Assembly: GCF_003820355.1 (NCBI RefSeq)
Contig: NZ_RPOK01000003.1
Location: 413,686 to 477,685 of the forward strand
Origin: Paralteromonas sediminis
GTDB lineage: Bacteria > Pseudomonadota > Gammaproteobacteria > Enterobacterales > Alteromonadaceae
Length of the DNA: 64,000 nucleotides
Direction of reading: 5' to 3'
The translations under genes were made by a program, and so were the position numbers. Each line of letters begins with the position of its first letter. The first letter of the stretch is position 1. This document shows positions 1 through 9,444 of this stretch, piece by piece. The notes beneath the pieces were generated by a model. It worked only from the letters and a program-made list of their open reading frames with translations. It was not told the DNA's origin and made no database searches.

Positions 1-1
1 A

Positions 2-643
2 AACGGGTTCGCGATTAATGTTGACGTTGAGTCACCCCATTTTATTAACCCCATACTGGACACGTTAACGCGGGTTCTCGATTGCAACGCCGACTGGTTT
101 CAAATAGAAGAAGGGTTAAACAACGCAGGGTTAAAAGTGACGGCGAACACGCGCGGAATACGGTTGCCCGGTGTATGGACACCCTTTGAAGCAGGTTGCC
201 GGGCCATTTTCGGGCAACAGGTCAGTGTAAGTGCGGCCATTAACAGAACTAAATTGCTGGTCGACCTAGTAAGACAACAAAAGCCACTTATTGGCTTCCC
301 CACTCCTTATGATATTACCGAAGAGGTTGTCGATAAGATTGGAATGCCTGCAATGCGCAAACGCACTTTATTACACTTTGCTGAAGCTATGCGTAACCCT
401 AATATCGAAGCACAAGTGTGCGCAGGTGACCTTTCTGCTTTATTGGCAATTAAAGGTATAGGTCCGTGGACATGCCAGTATATTGCACTTCGTGGGCTAG
501 GCGATCCGGATGTGTGGTTAGAAAAAGATCTAGCCATTCTACGTCAGTGCGAGCGATACCCCATTAATGCTGATGCCGCCAAACCTTGGCGAAGCTATTT
601 AACACTCACACTATGGCATGACTATATGGAGCGTGAACAATGA
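2..643 (+). CDS. alkA: AlkA-type DNA-3-methyladenine glycosylase (5' end outside window)
   Basis: The frame is open from base 2 and the start lies upstream, so 213 residues of the C-terminal part are visible. The product should excise alkylated bases from DNA. The helix-hairpin-helix GPD core is clear: the hairpin LLAIKGIGPWT, then LGDPDVWLEKD, in which the last Asp matches the catalytic Asp of E. coli AlkA, and a KPWRSY tail as in AlkA. The stop overlaps the ATG of the methyltransferase gene (ATGA), so the two are translationally coupled in an alkylation-repair operon. In related bacteria this domain is often the C-terminal half of an Ada-AlkA fusion; the upstream part cannot be seen, so stand-alone AlkA or a fusion remain open. 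Confidence 0.88.
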   Translation, partial: NGFAINVDVESPHFINPILDTLTRVLDCNADWFQIEEGLNNAGLKVTANTRGIRLPGVWTPFEAGCRAIFGQQVSVSAAINRTKLLVDLVRQQKPLIGFPTPYDITEEVVDKIGMPAMRKRTLLHFAEAMRNPNIEAQVCAGDLSALLAIKGIGPWTCQYIALRGLGDPDVWLEKDLAILRQCERYPINADAAKPWRSYLTLTLWHDYMEREQ

Positions 644-1104
644 ATGCCACCTTTACCGATTGCTATACATCTCCCCTTGGGCTTGTACAGGTCAGTGCCT
701 CTTGCGATGCCATTACCGCCGTCACCTTTGTTGACCACCCTCCATCAAAGGTAAACGCAAATGCGCTGACGACACTGGCCATTGACCAATTATCTGAGTA
801 TTTTACAGGCCACCGACACGCGTTTACTCTGCCACTGGAAGCAGCTGGCACACCCTTTCAGAAGCAAGTATGGCAGGCGTTGTTGTCGATAGAGTACGGT
901 AGCCTTGCTAGCTATAGCGACATAGCAACAGAGATAGGGAATCCCAAGGCTGTGCGTGCTGTAGGCGCGGCCAATGGCAAAAATCCGATAGCCATTGTCG
1001 TTCCCTGCCACCGCGTTATTGGAAAAAATGGCACCTTAACAGGGTACGCTGGGGGAATAGACAAAAAGCAACAGCTATTGGCGCTGGAACAAAGAAGAAC
1101 ATAA
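640..1104 (+). CDS. ogt: Methylated-DNA--protein-cysteine S-methyltransferase
   Basis: This 154-residue protein transfers the methyl group of O6-methylguanine in DNA to its own cysteine. The acceptor motif VVPCHRVIG is present (Cys123), preceded by the helix-turn-helix segment with the arginine finger in AVRAVGAANGKNP (Arg106) and followed by GYAGG. The length fits the Ogt class rather than the longer Ada. The ATG overlaps the stop of the glycosylase gene by four bases, so the pair forms one alkylation-damage repair unit. The DMT permease gene follows after four bases and may be co-transcribed, although its job is unrelated. Confidence 0.95.
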   Translation: MNATFTDCYTSPLGLVQVSASCDAITAVTFVDHPPSKVNANALTTLAIDQLSEYFTGHRHAFTLPLEAAGTPFQKQVWQALLSIEYGSLASYSDIATEIGNPKAVRAVGAANGKNPIAIVVPCHRVIGKNGTLTGYAGGIDKKQQLLALEQRRT

Positions 1105-1108
1105 GGTT

Positions 1109-1978
1109 ATGCAGGCTATACAAATATTGGCGTTATTCTCACTGGCCGCTATATGGGGTGCCTCGTTTATGTTTATGCGCATAGCGGCGCCAGAGTTTGG
1201 TATCTATACCTTAGTGCTGATACGTACAGTATTGGCCGCGTTGGTATTATTTCCGTTTGTTATCTACGCCAAAACTACACGAGCCATCATCGCACACTGG
1301 CGCAGTGTGGCCGTAATTGGCCTGGTTAACACGGCGATCCCCTTTGTCTTATTCAATTACAGCAGCCTGCATCTGGAAGCTGGGGTAAACGCGATTTTGA
1401 ATGCGACCGCCCCCATGTTTGCTGCGATAGTGGCTTGGGTATGGCTAAGAGACAAATTACCAATCTTAGGCATACTTGGGCTTCTTATTGGATTTGCTGG
1501 CGTTATCACGCTTAGTCTTCAACAAACCCAATTAGACACGGTGACTTTATTGCCCGTACTTACCGCTTTGGGTGCCACCACGTGCTACGGCATTTCAGCC
1601 TGCTACATCAAGAAGTCATTAACTGATATCAACCCTATTGCATTGGCAGCGGGGAGCCAATTTGCAGCCAGTGTATTTCTGTTCCCTGCCGCCCTGACTG
1701 ACTGGCCAGACACTATGCCCAGTTCGGCTGCGTGGGGCAGTGCTATAACGCTTGCAGTATTTGGTACCGGGATAGCGTATCTTCTGTATTTCTATTTAAT
1801 TGGCAAAGCCGGTCCGGCTAAAGCGATTACCGTTGGCTACCTGGTTCCCCTATTTGGAATAGCATGGGGCGTTGCGCTTTTGAACGAACGGCTGTCGCTT
1901 CAAACCTTAGCTGGGGGTGGCTTAATTTTGCTAGGCGTTATGCTAACAACCGGGTTCATCGGACCTAAAAAAAACTAG
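1109..1978 (+). CDS. EamA/DMT-family permease
   Basis: The 289-residue protein is almost entirely hydrophobic, with about ten predicted membrane helices arranged as two EamA repeats (roughly residues 5-140 and 150-285). The opening ALFSLAAIWGASFMFMRIA is typical of the RhaT/EamA drug-metabolite transporter superfamily. Such proteins export or import amino acids, nucleosides or drugs; the substrate cannot be read from the sequence. It starts four bases after ogt and is probably co-transcribed. Its 3' end overlaps by four bases the end of the convergent signalling gene on the other strand. Confidence 0.9.
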   Translation: MQAIQILALFSLAAIWGASFMFMRIAAPEFGIYTLVLIRTVLAALVLFPFVIYAKTTRAIIAHWRSVAVIGLVNTAIPFVLFNYSSLHLEAGVNAILNATAPMFAAIVAWVWLRDKLPILGILGLLIGFAGVITLSLQQTQLDTVTLLPVLTALGATTCYGISACYIKKSLTDINPIALAAGSQFAASVFLFPAALTDWPDTMPSSAAWGSAITLAVFGTGIAYLLYFYLIGKAGPAKAITVGYLVPLFGIAWGVALLNERLSLQTLAGGGLILLGVMLTTGFIGPKKN

Positions 1979-3438
1979 TCAATAAGCTGAACACACACCT
2001 TGTTTCTTCCGTCTCGGCGAGCCTGATATAAGGCATCTTCTGCATGCGCCGTCACCTCTAAAATCGGTCTTGTAGTGCCAGAATATGACACGCCAAACGA
2101 TGCGGTTAACGTGAGATCGGGATAGTGTTTAGAAACTGGCAAGGTTGCGATGCCATGCCTGAAGTTATTGGCCATTTTGGTGGCCTCTGTAGGGCCAATC
2201 TTAGGTAACAAAATAATAAAGACGTCACTACTCCAACGCCCCATTAACTGATCATCAATCAACTGCTCTTTTAAGTACCGAGACACTTTTAACAGGACTT
2301 CATCACCGGCGCTGCGTCCATAGGTATCATTGATTTTGGCGAAGTGATCAATATCAACCAGAATAATGCTCATACTGTCAACACTGCCGCTTAACCGATT
2401 ATATGCGGCAATGGTTTGTCGCTTGTCCAGCATTTGATTTACGGCATTCACAACTATGGTTTGCTTCACCCCTTTTCTGTAGTAGTAAAGCAAGTTGTAG
2501 ATCATAATAAACAGGGCAAACACGGTAATTAGTAAGGTAACAACACTAAAGATGAAACCGTTTGATATTTCTGTTTGGCGTTGGTCAAGAGGACTAATGA
2601 GGTATACCGTCCAGTCAAACTGCTCCAGCTCAACTTCCGCAACCAGATGATCTTTGTTATTAATGGTGACCAATTGATTGTTGAGTGATTCCTGTGACTG
2701 AATGTCTTCGGGCAGGGCCTGAAACCACGCGAGATCAGCGAGTGAGTGAAATGCCGAAGAATCAGCCATTAGATTGGGATCGGAAGACAACATAATTTTG
2801 CCTTCAGGGTCGACAAATAGAAAGTCATAGCCATAACTTGCTTTATATTTTTCAAAAATTTCAATAAAGCTGGCCAGGCTTTTCCCAATGCCAAAAAAGC
2901 CCAAGAAGCGACCGTTGTCGTTGTACATTTTCAGGTCTATGTAAAAGTGAGGATCTTCCCATTTACCAATGTCTGCCACTTCGTCGTCATCGATTTCTTT
3001 GTATTTAAAATACCAGCTGACTTCACCCTCAATCAGCTCAAGGGAAGTACCATCTGAGTTGTATTGCATGCGGTTGTTTTCGTTAGCCACAAAGAAGGTC
3101 ATACCAAACTCTTCTTGCATGCGCCCGAGTACGCCAAAAACCTGCGCTTCGTCAATCTCATCAGCATTCATGATGTCTATCAATTCGCGGGATTTGCCGA
3201 GGGCTTCGGAGATGTGCAGTGGCTTGAGGAGTTGTTCCACGATCAGCGCGATAGCAGGTGACATCGAACTTTGTTGAGCACGCGCTTGCTCTGCGACCAT
3301 TTTGGAAATACTGAAGTGAACCAAAGTGACTATGGCAATAATGACCACAGCAAACAACACTAATACGCTGCGGTGCAGTGTTCTGAACGCACTCAAACTA
3401 AACTCATCCTGAGAAGTGAAAATCTTTCCGAAGATCAT
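1975..3438 (-). CDS. Membrane sensor with degenerate GGDEF domain
   Basis: From the ATG at 3438 this is 487 residues. Near the N-terminus is a membrane helix (about residues 20-42), then a periplasmic Cache-like sensor region, a second membrane helix (about 290-310) and a C-terminal GGDEF domain. The domain keeps the nucleotide-fold landmarks (LVDIDHFAKINDTYG, SAGDEVL, TASFGVS, ALYQARRDGRN), but the active-site loop that should read GGDEF reads SSDVF (bases 2218-2232). It is therefore probably not an active diguanylate cyclase. The frame is open up to 3567, with ATGs at 3540 and 3567; I prefer 3438 because the leader before it lacks structure and the longest form would run to 12 bases from glmU. 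Confidence 0.83.
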   Translation of the reverse strand: MIFGKIFTSQDEFSLSAFRTLHRSVLVLFAVVIIAIVTLVHFSISKMVAEQARAQQSSMSPAIALIVEQLLKPLHISEALGKSRELIDIMNADEIDEAQVFGVLGRMQEEFGMTFFVANENNRMQYNSDGTSLELIEGEVSWYFKYKEIDDDEVADIGKWEDPHFYIDLKMYNDNGRFLGFFGIGKSLASFIEIFEKYKASYGYDFLFVDPEGKIMLSSDPNLMADSSAFHSLADLAWFQALPEDIQSQESLNNQLVTINNKDHLVAEVELEQFDWTVYLISPLDQRQTEISNGFIFSVVTLLITVFALFIMIYNLLYYYRKGVKQTIVVNAVNQMLDKRQTIAAYNRLSGSVDSMSIILVDIDHFAKINDTYGRSAGDEVLLKVSRYLKEQLIDDQLMGRWSSDVFIILLPKIGPTEATKMANNFRHGIATLPVSKHYPDLTLTASFGVSYSGTTRPILEVTAHAEDALYQARRDGRNKVCVQLID

Positions 3439-3579
3439 ACACGAGAAGTCGCTCGGATGTGAACAAAGTTTGGGCGGTGTTCGCAATGATAGAATTGATT
3501 CAGTAACTGACAACGCCGCATGCAATAGGTACACTTTCATCCTAAATAGCCCAACGTTTTTTATCAAAGAGTAGCGATT

Positions 3580-4935
3580 ATGTTTTCAGTGGTAATTCTG
3601 GCCGCAGGTAAAGGCACACGGATGAAGTCTTCATTACCCAAGGTATTGCACCCTATAGGAGGGGTTCCTATGGTGCAACGCATTATCAATACTGTCTCCA
3701 GTCTGTCGCCAAGATCGGTACATCTGGTTTATGGACACGGCGCAGAACAGCTCAAAGCAACGATTTCTGGAGACAATATCAATTGGTGTTTACAAGCAGA
3801 GCAACTGGGAACAGGGCATGCTGTCATGCAGGCTCAAAATGACCTTCAGGATGGAGAAGATGTGCTGGTTTTGGTGGGCGATGCCCCACTAATTCAAGCA
3901 ACCACTCTACAACGATTACGCGACGTTAAACAAACTGCAGATATTGCACTATTGACGGTTAACTTAGCCGATCCCACCGGCATGGGTAGAATTATCAGAG
4001 ACGGTGAGAACATCACAGGCATTGTTGAGCACAAAGATGCCACAGAACAAGAGCGTGCTATCACTGAAATAAATACCGGCATGATGATGATGAATGCCGG
4101 TGACCTCAAACGTTGGCTGGGTGCACTTTCAAATGATAATGCGCAAGGTGAATACTATTTAACAGATGTTATCTCCATGGCTGCCAACGAGGGAAAACGT
4201 ATACAAAGCGCACAGCCCGATACGGCTGTTGAAGTAGAAGGCGTGAATAATCGCGTGCAACTCTCCCGCCTTGAATGTGCCTTACAGCAGCGTGAAGCTG
4301 AGCGCTTGATGATGGAAGGCGTAACCCTGGCCGATCCGCACAGATTCTATTTAAGAGGCGAGCTTAAAACAGGGATCGATGTGACGCTCGACGTTAACGT
4401 TGTTGTAGAAGGGAAGGTAGCCTTAGGCGACAATGTCTATGTGGGTCCGAACTGTATTTTGCGCAACTGCGCCATAAAAGCGGGCTCCAGAATTGAAGCT
4501 AATAGCATTGTGGAGGACGCCTCAGTCGCGAAAAACTGCTCGGTAGGCCCTTTCGCCCGATTGCGTCCTGGCGCCGTGCTTAAAGATGGGGCCAAAGTCG
4601 GTAACTTTGTAGAAATGAAAAAAGCAGTACTTGGTGAAGGCGCAAAAGCCAACCATTTTACCTATTTAGGCGATGCAGAAGTGGGCGCCAGAACTAATAT
4701 TGGGGCAGGCACGATCACCTGCAATTATGATGGCGTAAACAAATCAAAAACCATAATTGGTGAAGATGTGTTTATTGGATCTAACAGTTCTCTGGTTGCA
4801 CCCGTTGAAATTGGTAAAGGTGCCACTGTCGGAGCAGGCTCCACCATTAATAAGAATGTGCCAGAAGAAGATCTTGCTGTTGCAAGGGCCAAACAGCGAA
4901 ACATTCAGGGCTGGATAAAACCCAAAAAGAACTAG
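3580..4935 (+). CDS. glmU: Bifunctional UDP-GlcNAc pyrophosphorylase / glucosamine-1-phosphate acetyltransferase
   Basis: GlmU carries out the last two steps to UDP-N-acetylglucosamine, the precursor of peptidoglycan and LPS, in the cytoplasm. The N-terminal uridylyltransferase domain shows [19 protein letters not shown] and the metal-binding GDAPL; the C-terminal half is a left-handed beta-helix of hexapeptide repeats with the acetyltransferase active-site stretch [14 protein letters not shown] and [13 protein letters not shown]. The 451-residue length is normal for gammaproteobacteria. It lies upstream of a DeoR-type regulator and glmS in the same direction, so the amino-sugar precursor genes are grouped. 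A hairpin with a T-run stands between glmU and the regulator. Confidence 0.97.
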   Translation: MFSVVILAAGKGTRMKSSLPKVLHPIGGVPMVQRIINTVSSLSPRSVHLVYGHGAEQLKATISGDNINWCLQAEQLGTGHAVMQAQNDLQDGEDVLVLVGDAPLIQATTLQRLRDVKQTADIALLTVNLADPTGMGRIIRDGENITGIVEHKDATEQERAITEINTGMMMMNAGDLKRWLGALSNDNAQGEYYLTDVISMAANEGKRIQSAQPDTAVEVEGVNNRVQLSRLECALQQREAERLMMEGVTLADPHRFYLRGELKTGIDVTLDVNVVVEGKVALGDNVYVGPNCILRNCAIKAGSRIEANSIVEDASVAKNCSVGPFARLRPGAVLKDGAKVGNFVEMKKAVLGEGAKANHFTYLGDAEVGARTNIGAGTITCNYDGVNKSKTIIGEDVFIGSNSSLVAPVEIGKGATVGAGSTINKNVPEEDLAVARAKQRNIQGWIKPKKN

Positions 4936-4980
4936 GCGAATACTTTCGCATCGAAAACAATACTTGCAAATCGTAACATA

Positions 4981-5025
4981 GACGCTATATTTGATTTCGA
5001 ACTGAAATTTAATAGCGTCTTTTTT
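4981..5025 (+). terminator. Hairpin with T6 tract abutting the next start codon
   Basis: GACGCTAT (4981-4988) and ATAGCGTC (5012-5019) form a perfect 8-bp stem with a 23-base loop, followed at once by six T residues that end at the GTG start of the DeoR-type gene. It looks like an intrinsic terminator for glmU, or an attenuator controlling entry into the regulator-glmS part. The large loop weakens the terminator call. Confidence 0.5.
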
Positions 5026-5799
5026 GTGCAAAAACGCAATACACAGCAACGTCGTCGCGCCATCATAGAGCAACTACACCAACAAGGTGAGGTAGCAGTC
5101 GATGCGCTGTCTAAAGCATTTGAAACGTCAGAAGTCACTATTCGCAAGGATTTAGCCGAACTTGAGAATAGCGGCCTTTTACTGAGGAAGTATGGCGGTG
5201 CAGTGCCCTTACCTACTTCAGCTTCTGAACTATCAACTGAAAAACTTTCACTTCGTAAGCAAAGCATCGCACGTGCTGCGGCGTCATTGATCCGCGACCA
5301 TAACCGCATTGTTATAGACAGCGGAAGCACCACAGCCGCCCTATTGCCCGAGCTTAACAATAAGCTTGGTTTATTGGTGATGACCAATTCCTTGCACGTG
5401 GCCAATACACTAATAGAAAGAGAAAATGAACCTACCGTGCTATTAACAGGCGGCACCTGGGACGCGCAGTCGCATTCCTTCCAGGGCCAGATGGCGGAGC
5501 AGATGCTCAAGGCTTATAACTTTGACCAAGCCTTTTTAGGTGCAGCCGGGTTAGATATTAACCGCGGAACAACTACATTTAATGAATTAACCAACCTTTG
5601 CCGGGCTATGGCGAAGGTGTCAAATCAAGTCATTGTCATGGCTGAATCTGAGAAATTGGAACGAAAAATTCCCAATGTCGAACTGCCATGGTCAGACATT
5701 GACGTACTTGTAACCGACCAAAATATCGATGAGTCGGCCAAACAAGCATTAATAAAACAAGGCGTTGACGTTATCTGCGCCCCCAACAAGGTTGATTAG
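5026..5799 (+). CDS. DeoR-family transcriptional regulator (probable amino-sugar regulator)
   Basis: The 257-residue protein has an N-terminal winged helix-turn-helix (VDALSKAFETSEVTIRKDLAEL) followed by GLLLRKYGGAV, the hallmark of the DeoR family. The C-terminal part is the DeoRC sugar-phosphate-sensing domain (DSGSTTAALLPEL, LLTGG, LGAAGLD). The GTG at 5026 is the only plausible start, since the DNA-binding helices begin within ten residues, but it has no Shine-Dalgarno sequence and follows directly on a T-tract. It sits between glmU and glmS, nine bases before glmS, so it probably controls glmS in response to an amino-sugar phosphate. The effector is inferred only from position. Confidence 0.9.
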   Translation: MQKRNTQQRRRAIIEQLHQQGEVAVDALSKAFETSEVTIRKDLAELENSGLLLRKYGGAVPLPTSASELSTEKLSLRKQSIARAAASLIRDHNRIVIDSGSTTAALLPELNNKLGLLVMTNSLHVANTLIERENEPTVLLTGGTWDAQSHSFQGQMAEQMLKAYNFDQAFLGAAGLDINRGTTTFNELTNLCRAMAKVSNQVIVMAESEKLERKIPNVELPWSDIDVLVTDQNIDESAKQALIKQGVDVICAPNKVD

Positions 5800-5808
5800 G
5801 AGAAGGCT

Positions 5809-7641
5809 ATGTGCGGCATTGTAGGTGCAGTAGCAGAACGAAATGTTGTAGAGATATTGCTAGAAGGACTCAAACGTCTTGAATACAGGGGCTATGATTC
5901 CGCAGGCGTGGCACTGCTTCAACCTAACGGCACGCTAACGCGTACCCGTCGCACTGGCAAAGTACAGGCACTTGCAGATGCGCTCGCCGATTCAGAAGCT
6001 CTCGGCTCTACCGGCATTGCCCATACGCGCTGGGCTACCCACGGTGGTGTGACCGAAGCCAATGCCCACCCGCACTATTCATCAGAAAGAATTGCCGTTG
6101 TTCACAATGGCATTATTGAAAACTATCAAGCACTACGAGAGTCGCTGTCGGCAGACGGGTATCACTTTGAAAGTGATACGGATACGGAAACCATTGCCCA
6201 CACAGTTCATAAACTTATGGACGGAAGTGAGTCTTTACTTCAAGCAGTGCAAAAAGCGGTAAAAACCTTTCATGGTGCTTACGGCACTGTGATCATGGAC
6301 AAACAGGATCCCTCCAAAGTGGTTGTCGCACGGTCTGGTAGCCCTCTGGTAATTGGACTGGGTTTAGGCGAAAACTTTATTGCTTCTGATCAAATGGCAC
6401 TGTTACCGGTTACGCGCCGCTTTATCTTTTTAGAAGAAGGCGATGTGGCAGAAATCACCCGCAGAACGATTGCGATTTATGATAAAGATGGCAATCCGGT
6501 TGAGCGTGAAATTATTGAATCAAATGTTGAACATGACGCCGGTGACAAAGGTGGCTATCGTCATTACATGCTCAAAGAAATCCATGAGCAACCGACTGTA
6601 GTGCGCAATACACTGCAAAACCGACTGGTTGGCAACACCTTGTCTGCCGACATATTTGGCAAAGGTGCAGACGACATCTTCGCCACGATAAAACACGTAC
6701 AGATTGTTGCGTGCGGCACTAGCTATCACGCCGGTATGACCGCACGTTATTGGTTAGAGCAATACGCAGGCGTGACTTGTAATGTTGAGATAGCCTCTGA
6801 ATTTCGTTATCGCAAATCCGTAGTCACGCCGAATAGCTTACTGATCACCATTTCCCAGTCTGGTGAAACAGCCGATACATTGGCAGCGCTGCGCCTAGCC
6901 AAGGAAATTGGCTACACCGCCAGCTTGACCATTTGTAATGTGCCGGGCTCCTCACTGGTCCGCGAATCGGACCTTGCCTTTATGACACGTGCAGGTGCGG
7001 AAATTGGGGTTGCTTCAACAAAAGCTTTTACTACGCAATTAACAGGCTTTCTATTGTTAACACTGGCGCTTGGCCAGCATCACAATATGAGTGACGCGGA
7101 TAAAAACACCATCAGTGAGGCGTTGCAAAGTTTGCCAGCAAAACTCGAAGAAACGCTGGCCATCACCCAAGGTATTGAAGACTTGGCAGAAGAGTTTGCC
7201 GACAAAAACCACAGTCTCTTTTTGGGTCGTGGTGACCAATATCCCATCGCCATGGAAGGGGCACTTAAACTTAAAGAAATCTCCTACATTCACGCCGAAG
7301 CTTATGCGTCTGGTGAACTCAAACACGGCCCGCTGGCTCTAATTGATGACGAAATGCCGGTAATTGTGGTAGCGCCTAATAATGAATTGTTGGAAAAACT
7401 CAAATCCAATGTGGAAGAGGTGCGTGCCAGAGGCGGTATCATGTACGTGTTTGCTGATAGCGATGCGCAGTTTGAAAGCGACGACACCATGCGGGTAATT
7501 AATGTGCCTCACTGCGAAGGCCCGATAGCACCGATTGTATACACACTCCCGTTACAGCTGTTGTCTTACTATGTTGCCCTGATAAAGGGCACAGACGTTG
7601 ACCAACCAAGAAATCTTGCGAAAAGTGTGACCGTGGAGTAA
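5809..7641 (+). CDS. glmS: Glutamine--fructose-6-phosphate aminotransferase (isomerizing)
   Basis: GlmS makes glucosamine-6-phosphate from fructose-6-phosphate and glutamine, the entry step to UDP-GlcNAc. The 610-residue protein begins MCGIVGA, with the N-terminal nucleophile Cys after Met removal, and shows [16 protein letters not shown] and DTDTETIAH of the glutaminase domain. Two SIS sugar-isomerase domains follow ([33 protein letters not shown]), ending in the conserved [13 protein letters not shown] tail. A good AGGAG site precedes the ATG. The gene follows the DeoR-type regulator after nine bases. No ribozyme-like leader fits in that gap, as expected outside Firmicutes. Confidence 0.98.
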   Translation: MCGIVGAVAERNVVEILLEGLKRLEYRGYDSAGVALLQPNGTLTRTRRTGKVQALADALADSEALGSTGIAHTRWATHGGVTEANAHPHYSSERIAVVHNGIIENYQALRESLSADGYHFESDTDTETIAHTVHKLMDGSESLLQAVQKAVKTFHGAYGTVIMDKQDPSKVVVARSGSPLVIGLGLGENFIASDQMALLPVTRRFIFLEEGDVAEITRRTIAIYDKDGNPVEREIIESNVEHDAGDKGGYRHYMLKEIHEQPTVVRNTLQNRLVGNTLSADIFGKGADDIFATIKHVQIVACGTSYHAGMTARYWLEQYAGVTCNVEIASEFRYRKSVVTPNSLLITISQSGETADTLAALRLAKEIGYTASLTICNVPGSSLVRESDLAFMTRAGAEIGVASTKAFTTQLTGFLLLTLALGQHHNMSDADKNTISEALQSLPAKLEETLAITQGIEDLAEEFADKNHSLFLGRGDQYPIAMEGALKLKEISYIHAEAYASGELKHGPLALIDDEMPVIVVAPNNELLEKLKSNVEEVRARGGIMYVFADSDAQFESDDTMRVINVPHCEGPIAPIVYTLPLQLLSYYVALIKGTDVDQPRNLAKSVTVE

Positions 7642-7668
7642 GCCCCAGGGCTGCTTTCGATCGTTCCG
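7604..7668 (+). other. attTn7-like site at the glmS 3' end
   Basis: The last codons of glmS encode [12 protein letters not shown], the segment whose DNA is bound by TnsD of Tn7; insertion occurs about 25 bases past the stop, here near 7666. I see no Tn7 end sequences or tns genes. The call marks a potential target. The accessory, remnant-rich DNA beginning immediately downstream is consistent with past use of such a site. Confidence 0.45.
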
Positions 7669-8296
7669 TAGATTAATAAAAAATCTCACACCAGTGGAAG
7701 CAGTCTTACTTTGCACGATGCTAAGATATTTCGTCTAGGGTCAAGAGAACATTGGAAGCGGCTTTATTCTGGGTCAGCTCTGTACGTATTGCAGCCGTTC
7801 GGGGATTTGCAGAGTGAAGTGTTGAATAGAGCGATTCCCCTTCACTGAGTGCTTATGACTTGATTATCTGCACAGGGCAACTTTGCAGTCACTGCGTAGT
7901 GTCACATTTTTTCTTTGTTTTTCGCATATAGCGATCATTCTCGTTTCGTTACGGATTATGAAACATCCCATCGAAGGAGTAGTGCTAGTTCGGGGCAAGA
8001 TCAGAAACCTTAAAATTGAGAATAAACCCATCTTTAGACGTTGCGATATCAGTTTTAGATATTGGATTGAGATAAAAGCCTTTGGCTGCCTCTTTTTCGA
8101 TATTATCGAATTTTTCCTGGGTAATCGTTCCTGCCTCGAGTTTTGCTTTTCAAATTATTGCTCTACGAACACAAGATCATTTGTTAGCGATTGAATATTA
8201 AATTCACGGTAACTCATTGTAAGTAAGCTCAATCTATTTTTTTCGGTGCTACTTTGCTAACTTACCATCAGTTTAAGTAGCCTTAGTTCTATTTGT
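7642..8296. other. 655-base gap with decayed sequence
   Basis: There is no convincing intact gene between glmS and the AraC-type regulator. The plus-strand open frame at 7883-8194 has no family features and a Cys/Phe-rich random look. On the minus strand a 54-codon open stretch (7985-8149) resembles the tail of a SHOCT-type protein and is listed separately. The last about 100 bases before 8297 are AT-rich and presumably contain the regulator promoter. Confidence 0.6.
7985..8149 (-). pseudogene. Possible decayed SHOCT-like gene remnant
   Basis: The minus strand holds 54 sense codons without a start, reading AKLEAGTITQEKFDNIEKEA and ending FILNFKVSDLAPN before a TAG. The motif leucine - acidic - A-G-x-I-T-x-E-x-F-D-x-I is the pattern of the short C-terminal SHOCT domain. 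A TGA at 8150-8152 blocks the frame upstream, and upstream codons seem to continue in another frame, suggesting a frameshifted relic. The match is by eye over about 20 residues, so confidence is low. Confidence 0.3.
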
Positions 8297-9355
8297 ATGA
8301 ACAGCAGTATTGTATTATCAAACGTTCAAATGCTTGATATCTTTTTCCGCTTTGCCAGCGTAGGAGCTTTAGCACTATTTTTTGCTTTCACAATGCGTTT
8401 TGGTAATCGCCAGAACCTAGCGGCGATTATTTCACTTATCTGCTGTGTTATCGCTTACGTGTTACTGACAGCGCCAATTGAAAATGAGCATTACGGCTGG
8501 TTGCGCCCGCCGCTATTACTACTTACTAACTGTACTGTTTATGCCCTTCTCGCTGTTTATTGGCATAAAATACACAATCACTCATTGTTAAGCGCACTAC
8601 CACGCTGGACAAAAGTGCTATTGATACCCTGGTTGATATGGATCACGTACTTTTTCATTGTCGAGAGAGGCCGAGGCGTTTTCCGCGATGTTCATGATGT
8701 TTTGGGGTTTGTTATTCTGGTTGCAATTGTCGTTGATGCGATACGTGACTTCGATGATGACCTAGTCGCCAGTCGCCGCGATGTGAGAAAGGTGACAATT
8801 ACGCTTGTTAGTATTTACATGCTACTACTGACCATTGTCGAAATATTCTTTCGCTCGTTAAAAGACCATTGGATATTTAGCTTGAGCAATGCATTGCTGA
8901 TTTTTTTCCTGGCTCTATTGTTTGCCTACAAGAGCCTAAATCAGACATTACATAGAGAGGAAAAGCGCTCAAAACTACAAGAAGATAAAAAGGCACCCTC
9001 TAACCATCCGCTGGTTTTAAAGTTAGTAAACACCATGCAACACGACTTTTTTACCCAAAATGGAATGACTATCGCTAAGCTCGCTGATGCTATGCAAATA
9101 CCAACTCATCAGCTGCGTGTACTTATCAATCAGGAAATGGGCTTTGAAAACTTTTCGCAGTTTTTAAATAGCTACCGTATTCCTTTGGTATGTGAAAAGC
9201 TCAAAGACCCTAAATACAAAAATACTCCAATCCTCACTTTGGCGTTAGAGGCGGGTTACAACTCCATTGCTCCTTTTAATCGTGCTTTCAAAGAACTCAA
9301 TGGCATGACACCAACTCAGTATCGGCAAAGTTTTTCTGCGCAATTTCAAAAATGA
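8297..9355 (+). CDS. AraC-family regulator with N-terminal membrane domain
   Basis: The 352-residue protein starts with about 210 residues that are largely hydrophobic, with about seven predicted membrane helices, and ends in an AraC-type double helix-turn-helix. The first HTH lies in IAKLADAMQIPTHQLRVLIN, the second in LALEAGYNSIAPFNRAFKE followed by the family signature NGMTPTQYRQS. Membrane-anchored AraC regulators of this type sense an unknown cue directly and bind DNA from the membrane. The next gene, a serine hydrolase lipoprotein, starts 89 bases downstream on the same strand and is the obvious candidate target, by position only. Confidence 0.9.
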   Translation: MNSSIVLSNVQMLDIFFRFASVGALALFFAFTMRFGNRQNLAAIISLICCVIAYVLLTAPIENEHYGWLRPPLLLLTNCTVYALLAVYWHKIHNHSLLSALPRWTKVLLIPWLIWITYFFIVERGRGVFRDVHDVLGFVILVAIVVDAIRDFDDDLVASRRDVRKVTITLVSIYMLLLTIVEIFFRSLKDHWIFSLSNALLIFFLALLFAYKSLNQTLHREEKRSKLQEDKKAPSNHPLVLKLVNTMQHDFFTQNGMTIAKLADAMQIPTHQLRVLINQEMGFENFSQFLNSYRIPLVCEKLKDPKYKNTPILTLALEAGYNSIAPFNRAFKELNGMTPTQYRQSFSAQFQK

Positions 9356-9444
9356 TCAGGCTTTTTTAAAATCGATTAGAAACGCAAGTAAGCAGTCTGT
9401 AATTTCTCGCTCCAAAATACCTAACATCTTTTTGGAGTTATTAC

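Noticed and set aside
7641-7653. Terminator AGCC-CCAG-GGCT after glmS
   Set aside because: Only a 4-bp stem without a T-run; too weak to call.
7642-7760. Tn7 right or left end after glmS
   Set aside because: No TGTGGGCGGACA-like end and no repeats of the 22-bp transposase binding type were found, so no resident Tn7 element can be claimed.
7883-8194. 103-codon plus-strand open frame
   Set aside because: No ribosome site, odd composition (Cys/Phe/Arg rich), no domain pattern; its antisense frame carries a more protein-like relic.
9356-9444. Attenuator or small RNA between the AraC regulator and the hydrolase
   Set aside because: Short AT-rich gap without a stable hairpin or T-run; it is simply a probable promoter region.
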